A stretch of 64,000 bases of DNA from Halictus rubicundus (Eukaryota; Arthropoda; Insecta; Hymenoptera; Halictidae): contig NW_027488817.1 of NCBI RefSeq assembly GCF_050948215.1, positions 279,877-343,876 of the forward strand, in the 5' to 3' direction. Made by a program: the position numbers and the translations under genes. A model generated the notes under the pieces. The model was given only the letters and a program-made list of their open reading frames with translations, searched no databases and was not told the DNA's origin. Shown in pieces: positions 53,201 through 64,000 of the stretch (positions are counted from its first letter, which is position 1; the number at the start of each line of letters is the position of its first letter).

Positions 53201-56200
53201 CCTATCCTCTGCCCTATCCTATCCTCTATCCTATCCTATCAGCTATCCTATCCTATCTTCTATCCTATCCTATCCTCTATCCTATCCTCTATCCTATCCT
53301 ATCCTCTATCCTATCCTATCCTCTATCCTATCCTATCCTCTATCCTATCAAATCCCCTATCCTATCCTCTATCATATCCTATCCTGTATCCTATCCAATC
53401 CTCTATCCTATCCTATCATCTATCCTATCCTATTCTCTATCCTATCCTATCCTCTATCCTATCCTATCCTCTATCCTATCCTATCCTCTATCCTATCCTC
53501 TATCCTATCCTCTATCCTATCCTATCCTCTATCCTATCCTATCCTCTATCCTATCCTATCCTCTATCCTATCCTATCCTATCCTCTATCCTATCCTATCC
53601 TCTATCCTATCCTATCCTCTATCCTATCCTCTATCCTCTATCCTATCCTATCCTCTATCCTATCCTATCCTCTATCCTATCCTACCGTCTATCCAATCCT
53701 CTATCCTATCCTATCCTCTATCCTATTCTATCCTCTATCCTATCCTATCCTCTATCCTATCCTATCCTCTATCCTATAAAATCCCCTATCCTATCCTCTG
53801 CCCTATCCTATCCTCTATCCTATCCTATCAGCTATCCTATCCTATCTTCTATCCTATCCTATCCTCTATCCTATCCTCTATCCTATCCTATCCTCTATCC
53901 TATCCTATCCTCTATCCTATCCTATCCTCTATCCTATCAAATCCCCTATCCTATCCTCTATCATATCCTATCCTGTAACCTATCCAATCCTCTATCCTAT
54001 CCTATCATCTATCCTATCCTATTCTCTATCCTATCCTATCCTCTATCCTATCCTATCCTCTATCCTATCCTATCCTCTATCCTATCCTCTATCCTATCCT
54101 CTATCCTATCCTCTATCCTATCCTATCCTCTATCCTATCCTATCCTCTATCCTATCCTATCCTCTATCCTATCCTATCTTCTATCCTATCCTATCCTCTA
54201 TCCTATCCTATCCTCTATCCTATCCTATCCTCTATCCTATCCTATCCTCTATCATATCCCATCCTCTATCCTATTCTACCCTCTATCCTATCCTCTATCC
54301 TATCGTATCCTCTATCCTATCCTATCCTCTATCCTACGCTATCCTCTATCCTATCCTATCCTCTATCCTATCCTATCCTCTATCCTATCCTATCTTCTAT
54401 CCTATCCTATCCTCTATCCTATCAATTCCCCTATCCTATCCAATCCTGTATCCTATCCAATCCTCTATCCTATCCTATTATCTATCCTATCCTATCCTCT
54501 ATCCTATGATATCCTCTATCCTATCCTATCATCTATCCTATCCTATCCTCTATCCTATCCTATCCTCTATCCTATCCTATCCTCTATCCTATCCTATTCT
54601 CTATCCTATCCTGTATCCTATCCAATCCTCTATCCTATCCTATCATCTATCCACAATCCTATCCTTTCCTGTATCCAATCCTATCCTCAATCCTATCCTT
54701 TCCTGTATCCTATCCTATCCTCTATCCTCTATCCCATCCAATCCTCTATCCTATCCTATCCTCAATTCTATCCTCTATCCTATCCTATCCCCTATCCTAT
54801 CCTATCCTCTATCCTATCCTCTATCCTATCCTATCCTCTATCCTATCCTATCCTCTATCCTATTCTATCCTCTATCCTATCCAATCTTCTACCCTATCCT
54901 AACCTCTATCCTATCCTCTATCCTATCCTATCCTCTATCCTATCCTATCCTCTATCCTATCCTATCCTCTATCCTATCCTCTATCCTCCATCCTATCCTA
55001 TCCTCTATCCTATCCTATCCTCTATCCTATCCTACCGTCTATCCAATCCTCTATCCTATCCTATCCTCTATCCTATTCTATCCTCTATCCTATCCTATCC
55101 TCTATCCTATCCTATCCTCTATCCTATAAAATCCCCTATCCTATCCTCTGCCCTATCCTATCCTCTATCCTATCCTATCAGCTATCCTATCCTATCTTCT
55201 ATCCTATCCTATCCTCTATCCTATCCTCTATCCTACCCTATCCTCTATCCTATCCTCTCCTCTATCCTATCCTCTATCCTATCCTATCCTCTATCCTATC
55301 CTACCGTCTATCCTATCCTCTATCCTATCCTATCCTCTATCCTATTCTATCCTCTATCCTATCCTATCCTCTATCCTATCCTATCCTCTATCCTATCAAA
55401 TCCCCTATCCTATCCTCTTTCCTATCCTATCCTCTATCCTATCCTATCCTCTATCCTATCCTACCGTCTATCCAATCCTCTATCCTATCCTATTCTCTAT
55501 CCTATTCTATCCTCTATCCTATCCTCTATCCTATCCTATCCTCTATCCTATCCTATCCTCTATCCTATCCTATCTTCTATCCTATCCTATCCTCTATCCT
55601 ATCAAATCCCTATACTATCCTCTATCCTATCCTATCCTCTGTTCTATCCTATCCTCTATCCTATCCTATCGTCTATCCTATCCTCTATCCTATCCTATCC
55701 TCTATCCTATCCTATCCTCTATCCTATCCTATCGTCTATCCTATCCTCTATCCTATTCCATCCTCTATCCTATCCTATAATCTTTCCTATCCTGTCCTCT
55801 ATCCTATCCTCTATCATATCCATTCCTCCATAATATCGTACACTCTATCCTATAATTTCATCTATCCGTTCCTATTCTCTATCCTACCCTCTATCCTAAC
55901 CTCTATCCTATCCTACCCTCTATCCTATCCTATCCTCTAGCCTATCCTATCCTCTATCCTATCCTATCCTCTATCCTATTCTATCCTCTATCCTATCCAA
56001 TCTTCTATCCTATCCTAACCTCTATCCTATCCTCTATCCTATCCTATCCTCTATCCTAGCCTATCCTCTATCCTATCCTATCCAATCCCCTATCCTATCC
56101 TATCCTCTATCCTATCCTATCCTCTATCCTATAATATGCTCTATCCTATCCTATCCTCTATCCTATGATATCCTCTATCCTATCCTATCTTCTATCCTAT

Positions 56201-57631
56201 CCTATCCTCTATCCTATCCTATCCTCTATCCTATCCTATCCTCTATCCTATCCTATCCTCTATCCTATCCTATCATCTATCCTATCCTATCTTCTATGCT
56301 TTCCTATCATCTATCCTATCCTCTATCCAATCCTCTATCCTATCCTATCCTCTATCCTATCCTATCCTCTATCCTATCCTATCCTCTATCATATCCTATC
56401 GTCTATCCTATCCTATCCTCTATCCTATCAAATCCCCTATCCTATCCTCTGTCCTATCCTATCCTCTATCCTATCCTATCCTCTATCCTATCCTATCCTC
56501 TATCCTATCCTATCCTCTATCCTATCCTACCGTCTATCCAATCCTCTATCCTATCCTATCCTCTATCCTATTCTATCCTCTATCCTATCCTATCCTCTAT
56601 CCTATCCTATCCTCTATCCTATAAAATCCCCTATCGTATCCTCTATCCTATCCTATCCTCTATCCTACGCTATCCTCTATCCTATCCTATCCTCTATCCT
56701 ATCCTATCCTCTATCCTATCCTATCTTCTATCCTATCCTATCCTCTATCCTATCAATTCCCCTACCCTATCCAATCCTGTATCCTATCCAATCCTCTATC
56801 CTATCCAATCATCTATCCTATCCCATCCTCTATCCTATGATATCCTCTATCCTATCCTATCCTCTATCCTATCCTATCCTCTATCCTATCCTATCCTCTA
56901 TCCTATCCTATCCTCTATCCTATCCTATCCTCTATCCTATCCTATCCTCTATCCTATCCTATCCTCTATCCTATCCTATCCTCTATCCTATCCTATCCTC
57001 TATCCTATCCTCTATCCTCTATCCTATCCTCTATCCTCTATCCTATCCTATCCTCTATCCTATCCTACCGTCTATCCAATCCTCTATCCTATCCTATCCT
57101 CTATCCTATTCTATCCTCTATCCTATCCTATCCTCTATCCTATCCTATCCTCTATCCTATAAAATCCCCTATCCTATCCTCTGCCCTATCCTATCCTCTA
57201 TCCTATCCTATCAGCTATCCTATCCTATCTTCTATCCTATCCTATCCTCTATCCTATCCTCTATCCTATCCTATCCTCTATCCTATCCTATCCTCTATCC
57301 TATCCTATCCTCTATCCTATCAAATCCCCTATCCTATCCTCTATCATATCCTATCCTGTATCCTATCCAATCCTCTATCCTATCCTATCATCTATCCTAT
57401 CCTATTCTCTATCCTATCCTATCCTCTATCCTATCCTATCCCCTATCCTATCCTATCCTCTATCCTATCCTCTATCCTATCCTCTATCCTATCCTCTATC
57501 CTATCCTATCCTCTATCCTATCCTATCCTCTATCCTATCCTATCCTCTATCCTATCCTATCCTCTATCATATCCTATCCTCTATCCTATCCTATCCTCTA
57601 TCCTATCCTATCCTCTATCCTATCCTATCTT

Positions 57632-60600
57632 CTATGCTTTCCTATCCTCTATCCTATCCTCTATCCAATCCTCTATCCTATTCTATCCTCTATCCTATCC
57701 TATCCTCTATCCTATCCTATCCTCTATCCTATAAAATCCCCTATCCTATCCTCTGCCCTATCCTATCCTCTATCCTATCCTATCAGCTATCCTATCCTAT
57801 CCTCTATCCTATCCCATCCTCTATCCTATTCTACCCTCTATCCTATCCTCTATCCTATCGTATCCTCTATCCTATCCTATCCTCTATCCTACGCTATCCT
57901 CTATCCTATCCTGTCCTCTATCCTATCCTATCCTCTATCCTATCCTATCTTCTATCCTATCCTATCCTCTATCCTATCAATTCCCCTATCCTATCCAATC
58001 CTGTATCCTATCCAATCCTCTATCCTATCCTATTATCTATCCTATCCTATCCTCTATCCTATGATATCCTCTATCCTATCCTATCATCTATCCTATCCTA
58101 TCCTCTATCCTATCCTATCCTCTATCCTATCCTATCCTCTATCCTATCCTATTCTCTATCATATCCTATCTTCTATCCTATCCTATCGTCTATCCTATCA
58201 AATCCCCTATCCTATCCTGTATCCTATCCAATCCTCTATCCTATCCTGTATCCTATCCAATCCTCTATCCTATCCTATCATCTATCCACAATCCTATCCT
58301 TTCCTGTATCCAATCCTATCCTCAATCCTATCCTTTCCTGTATCCTATCCTATCCTCTATCCTCTATCCCATCCAATCCTCTATCCTATCCTATCCTCAA
58401 TTCTATCCTCTATCCTATCCTATCCTCTATCCTATCCTATCCTCTATCCTATCCTATCCTCTATCCTATCCCTATCCTATCCTATCCTCTATCCTATCCT
58501 ATCCTCTATCCTATTCTATCCTCTATCCTATCCAATCTTCTACCCTATCCTAACCTCTATCCTATCCTCTATCCTATCCTATCCTCTATCCTATCCTATC
58601 CTCTATCCTATCCTATCCTCTATCCTATCCTATCCTCTATCCTATCCTATCCTCTATCCCATCCTATCCTCTATCCTCTATCCTATCCTATCCTCTATCC
58701 TATCCTATCCTCTATCCTATCCTATCTTCTATGCTTTCCTATCCTCTATCCTATCCTCTATCCAATCCTCTATCCTATCCTATCCTCTATCCTATCCTAC
58801 CGTCTATCCAATCTTCTATCCTATCCTATCCTCTATCCTATTCTATCCTCCATCCTATCCTATCCTCTATCCTATCCTATCCTCTATCCTATAAAATCCC
58901 CTATCCTATCCTCTGCCCTATCCTATCCTCTATCCTATCCTATCAGCTATCCTATCCTATCCTCTATCCTATCCCATCCTCTATCCTATTCTACCCTCTA
59001 TCCTGTCCTCTATCCTATCGTATCCTCTATCCTATCCTATCCTCTATCCTACGCTATCCTCTATCCTATCCTATCCTCTATCCTATCCTATCCTCTATCC
59101 TATCCTATCTTCTATCCTATCCTATCCTCTATCCTATCAATTCCCCTATCCTATCCAATCCTGTATCCTATCCAATCCTCTATCCTATCCTATTATCTAT
59201 CCTATCCTATCCTCTATCCTATGATATCCTCTATCCTATCCTATCATCTATCCTATCCTATCCTCTATCCTATCCTATACTCTATCCTATCCTATCCTCT
59301 ATCCTATCCTATCCTCTATCCTATCCTATCCTCTATCCTATCCTATCCTCTATCCTATCCTATCCTCTATCCTATCCTATCCTCTATCCTATCCTCTATC
59401 CTCTATCCTATCCTCTATCCTCTATCCTATCCTATCCTCTATCCTATCCTACCGTCTATCCAATCCTCTATCCTATCATATCCTCTATCCTATTCTATCC
59501 TCTATCCTATCCTATCCTCTATCCTATCCTATCCTCTATCCTATAAAATCCCCTATCCTATCCTCTGCCCTATCCTATCCTCTATCCTATCCTATCAGCT
59601 ATCCTATCCTATCTTCTATCCTATCCTATCCTCTATCCTATCCTCTATCCTATCCTATCCTCTATCCTATCCTATCCTCTATCCTATCCTATCCTCTATC
59701 CTATCCTATCCTCTATCCTATCAAATCCCCTATCCTATCCTCTATCATATCCTATCCTGTATCCTATCCAATCCTCTATCCTATCCTATCATCTATCCTA
59801 TCCTATTCTCTATCCTATCCTATCCTCTATCCTATCCTATCCTCTATCCTATCCTATCCTCTATCCTATCCTATCCTCTATCCTATCCTCTATCCTATCC
59901 TCTATCCTATCCTCTATCCTATCCTATCCTCTATCCTATCCTATCCTCTATCCTATCCTATCCTCTATCCTATCCTATCCTCTATCCTATCCTATCCTCT
60001 ATCCTATCCTATCCTCTATCCTATCCTATCCTCTATCATATCCTATCCTCTATCCTATCCTATCCTCTATCCTATCCTATCCTCTATCCTATCCTATCTT
60101 CTATGCTTTCCTATCCTCTATCCTATCCTCTATCCAATCCTCTATCCTATTCTATCCTCTATCCTATCCTATCCTCTATCCTATCCTATCCTCTATCCTA
60201 TAAAATCCCCTATCCTATCCTCTGCCCTATCCTATCCTCTATCCTATCCTATCAGCTATGCTATCCTATCCTCTATCCTATCCCATCCTCTATCCTATTC
60301 TACCCTCTATCCTATCCTCTATCCTATCGTATCCTCTATCCTATCCTATCCTCTATCCTACGCTATCCTCTATCCTATCCTATCGTCTATCCTATCCTAT
60401 CCTCTATCCTATCCTATCTTCTATCCTATCCTATCCTCTATCCTATCAATTCCCCTACCCTATCCAATCCTGTATCCTATCCAATCCTCTATCCTATCCA
60501 ATCATCTATCCTATCCTATACTCTATCCTATCAAATCCCCTATCCTATCCTCTATCCTATCTTATCCTCTGTCCTATCTAATCCTCTATCCTATCCTATC

Positions 60601-63600
60601 CTCTATCCTATCCTATCCTCTATCCTATCCTATCCCCTATCCTATCCTATCTTCTATCCTATCCTATCCTCTATCCTATCTAATCCCCTATCCTATCCTC
60701 TATCCTATCCTATCCTGTATCCTATCCAATCCTCTATCCTATCCTCTGTCCTATCCTATCCTCTATCCTATCCTATCCTCTATCCTATCAAATCCTCTGT
60801 CCTATCCTATCCTCTATCCTATCCTATCCTCTATCCTATCGTATCCTCTATCCTATCCTATCCTCTATCCTACGCTATCCTCTATCCTATCCAATCCTCT
60901 ATCCTATCCTATCCTCTATCCTATCCTATCATCTATCCTATCCTATCCTCTATCCTATCCTGTCCTCTATCCTATCCTATCCTCTATCCTATCCTATCCT
61001 CTATCATATCCTATCCTGTATCCTATCCAATCCTCTATCCTATCCTATCATCTATCCTCAATCCTATCCTTTCCTGTATCCTATCCAATCCTCTATCCTA
61101 TCCTATCCTCTATCCTATCCTGTCCTCTATCCTATCCTATCCTCTATCCTATCCTATCCTCTATCCTATCCTATCCTGTATCCTATCCAATCCTCTATCC
61201 TATCCTATCATCTATCCTGAATCCTATCCTTTCCTGTATCCTATCTAATCCTCTATCCTATCCTATCCTCTATCCTATCCTATCCTCTACCCTATCATAT
61301 CCTCTATCCTATCCTATCCTCTATCCAATCCTCTGTCCTTTCCTATCCTCTATCCTATCCTATAACCTATCCTATCCTATCTTCTATCCTATCCTATCCT
61401 CTATCCTATCAAATCCCGAATCCTATCCTCTGTCCTATCCTATCCTCTATCCTATCCTATCCTCTATCCTATCCTATCCTCTATCCTATCAAATCCCCTA
61501 TCGTATCCTCTATCCTATCCTATCCTCTATCCTACGCTATCCTCTATCCTATCCTATCCTCTATCCTATCCTATCCTCTATCCTATCCTATCTTCTATCC
61601 TATCCTATCCTCTATCCTATCAATTCCCCTACCCTATCCAATCCTGTATCCTATCCAATCCTCTATCCTATCCAATCATCTATCCTATCCTATCCTCTAT
61701 CCTATGATATCCTCTATCCTATCCTATTCTCTATCCTATCCTATCCTCTATCCTATCCTATCCTCTATCCTATCCTATCCTCTATCCTATCCTATCCTCT
61801 ATCCTATCCTATCCTCTATCCTATCCTATCCTCTATCCTATCCTATCCTCTATCCTATCCTATCCTCTATCCTATCCTCTATCCTCTATCCTATCCTCTA
61901 TCCTCTATCCTATCCTATCCTCTATCCTATCCTACCGTCTATCCAATCCTCTATCCTATCCTATCCTCTATCCTATTCTATCCTCTATCCTATCCTATCC
62001 TCTATCCTATCCTATCCTCTATCCTATAAAATCCCCTATCCTATCCTCTGCCCTATCCTATCCTCTATCCTATCCTATCAGCTATCCTATCCTATCTTCT
62101 ATCCTATCCTATCCTCTATCCTATCCTCTATCCTATCCTATCCTCTATCCTATCCTATCCTCTATCCTATCCTATCCTCTATCCTATCAAATCCCCTATC
62201 CTATCCTCTATCATATCCTATCCTGTATCCTATCCAATCCTCTATCCTATCCTATCATCTATCCTATCCTATTCTCTATCCTATCCTATCCTCTATCCTA
62301 TCCTATCCTCTATCCTATCCTATCCTCTATCCTATCCTCTATCCTATCCTCTATCCTATCCTCTATCCTATCCTATCCTCTATCCTATCCTATCCTCTAT
62401 CCTATCCTATCCTCTATCCTATCCTATCCTCTATCCTATCCTATCCTCTATCCTATCCTATCCTCTATCCTATCCTATCCTCTATCATATCCTATCCTCT
62501 ATCCTATCCTATCCTCTATCCTATCCTATCCTCTATCCTATCCTATCTTCTATGCTTTCCTATACTCTATCCTATCCTCTATCCAATCCTCTATCCTATT
62601 CTATCCTCTATCCTATCCTATCCTCTATCCTATCCTATCCTCTATCCTATAAAATCCCCTATCCTATCCTCTGCCCTATCCTATCCTCTATCCTATCCTA
62701 TCAGCTATCCTATCCTATCCTCTATCCTATCCCATCCTCTATCCTATTCTACCCTCTATCCTATCCTCTATCCTATCGTATCCTCTATCCTATCCTATCC
62801 TCTATCCTACGCTATCCTCTATCCTATCCTATCCTCTATCCTATCCTATCCTCTATCCTATCCTATCTTCTATCCTATCCTATCCTCTATCCTATCAATT
62901 CCCCTATCCTATCCAATCCTGTATCCTATCCAATCCTCTATCCTATCCTATTATCTATCCTATCCTATCCTCTATCCTATGATATCCTCTATCCTATCCT
63001 ATCATCTATCCTATCCTATCCTCTATCCTATCCTATCCTCAATCCTATCCTATCCTCTATCCTATCCTATTCTCTATCCTATCCTATCTTCTATCCTATC
63101 CTATCGTCTATCCTATCAAATCCCCTATCCTATCCTGTATCCTATCCAATCCTCTATCCTATCCTGTATCCTATCCAATCCTCTATCCTATCCTATCATC
63201 TATCCACAATCCTATCCTTTCCTGTATCCAATCCTATCCTCAATCCTATCCTTTCCTGTATCCTATCCTATCCTCTATCCTCTATCCCATCCAATCCTCT
63301 ATCCTATCCTATCCTCAATTCTATCCTCTATCCTATCTTATCCTCTATCCTATCCTATCCTCTATCCTATCCTATCCTCTATCCTATCCCTATCCTATCC
63401 TATCCTCTATCCTATCCTATCCTCTATCCTATTCTATCCTCTATCCTATCCAATCTTCTACCCTATCCTAACCTCTATCCTATCCTCTATCCTATCCTAT
63501 CCTCTATCCTATCCTATCCTCTATCCTATCCTATCCTCTATCCTATCCTATCCTCTATCCTATCCTATCCTCTATCCCATCCTATCCTCTATCCTCTATC

Positions 63601-64000
63601 CTATCCTATCCTCTATCCTATCCTATCCTCTATCCTATCCTATCTTCTATGCTTTCCTATCCTCTATCCTATCCTCTATCCAATCCTCTATCCTATCCTA
63701 TCCTCTATCCTATCCTACCGTCTATCCAATCTTCTATCCTATCCTATCCTCTATCCTATTCTATCCTCCATCCTATCCTATCCTCTATCCTATCCTATCC
63801 TCTATCCTATAAAATCCCCTATCCTATCCTCTGCCCTATCCTATCCTCTATCCTATCCTATCAGCTATCCTATCCTATCCTCTATCCTATCCCATCCTCT
63901 ATCCTATTCTACCCTCTATCCTGTCCTCTATCCTATCGTATCCTCTATCCTATCCTATCCTCTATCCTACGCTATCCTCTATCCTATCCTATCCTCTATC
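57632..64000. repeat. Duplication at a 4.92-kb offset at the right end
   Basis: CTATGCTTTC occurs at 57632, 58729, 60101, 62550 and 63648. The intervals 57632-59082 and 62550-64000 match variant for variant at an offset of 4,918-4,919 bp, while a neighbouring marker (TATGATATCC, 56836 and 61703) gives 4,867 bp. The 51-bp difference is exactly three monomers. The copy runs out of the window. Confidence 0.75.

Larger units (their letters stand above)
25112..64000. repeat. TATCC/17-mer satellite array, right section (runs off the edge)
   Basis: The same satellite as the left section resumes directly after the insert and continues to the window end. From 25 to 44 kb it remains mixed, with many GTATCC, TATAA and CCAATCC variants. 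Right of about 44.8 kb long runs of unmodified 17-mers dominate, for example ten perfect consecutive copies at 46581-46750. Open frames here reach 1226 codons (44820-48500) and 1204 codons (57634-61248). They simply read the 17-mer through all three phases as a 17-residue cycle rich in Ser, Tyr, Pro, Ile and Leu, so they are not annotated as genes. Confidence 0.97.

Noticed and set aside
10311..63812. Dozens of long plus-strand open frames of 60 to 1226 codons rich in Ser, Tyr, Pro, Ile and Leu
   Set aside because: They are the 17-mer satellite read in all phases. Stops cannot form in the G-free consensus, ATG starts occur only at random variants, and overlapping frames are equally open.
8882..64000. 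CRISPR array
   Set aside because: There is no alternation of conserved repeats with unique spacers; every unit is a variant of the same monomer, and the sequence is eukaryotic.
8882..64000. Canonical telomere tract
   Set aside because: No TTAGG/CCTAA run was seen; only the similar TATCC/ATAGG unit is present, interrupted by TC.

Overview
This window comes from a eukaryotic, almost certainly insect, repeat-dense chromosomal region. It shows no recognisable host gene, rRNA, tRNA gene or CRISPR array. The insect call rests on the transposon families: a BEL/Pao pol, a Copia element primed by internal initiator-Met tRNA sequence, and an R1-clade non-LTR retroposon. An ant or other hymenopteran is a plausible guess, but the sequence does not prove it.

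Positions 1-8881 are a graveyard of retrotransposons. The two ends of what looks like one Copia insertion lie at 1-290 (5' LTR and primer-binding site, minus strand) and 4034-4947 (pol 3' end, polypurine tract and 3' LTR, plus strand). They are inverted relative to each other, yet each LTR is bordered by the same 5-bp target duplication (GAGGT when each is read 5' to 3'), which points to an inversion that broke the element. Between them lies a minus-strand BEL/Pao pol remnant (792-3763). A possible solo LTR (5124-5608) follows. Next is a GC-rich minus-strand R1-clade element (about 5816-8881) with a gag-like ORF1 and an APE endonuclease, both frameshifted, and no reverse transcriptase.

From 8882 to the right edge (about 55 kb) the window is one satellite field. 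It is built from the pentamer TATCC (other strand ATAGG, one substitution from the insect telomere repeat TTAGG). The commonest organised monomer is the 17-mer TCTATCCTATCCTATCC. The plus strand almost lacks G, so long open frames (up to 1226 codons) arise by composition and are not genes. The array is hierarchical: 5-mers, 17-mers, blocks of about 0.7 kb, and duplications at offsets of 1.9 to 16 kb. It is more degenerate on the left and more homogeneous right of about 44.8 kb.

The field has one clear break, a 1,445-bp minus-strand retroposed insert at 23651-25095. It has a poly(A) tail (poly(T) on the plus strand) and an exact 16-bp direct repeat on each side. Its source family is not recognised. 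No genes cooperate here: every coding remnant belongs to a mobile element and nearly all are broken.
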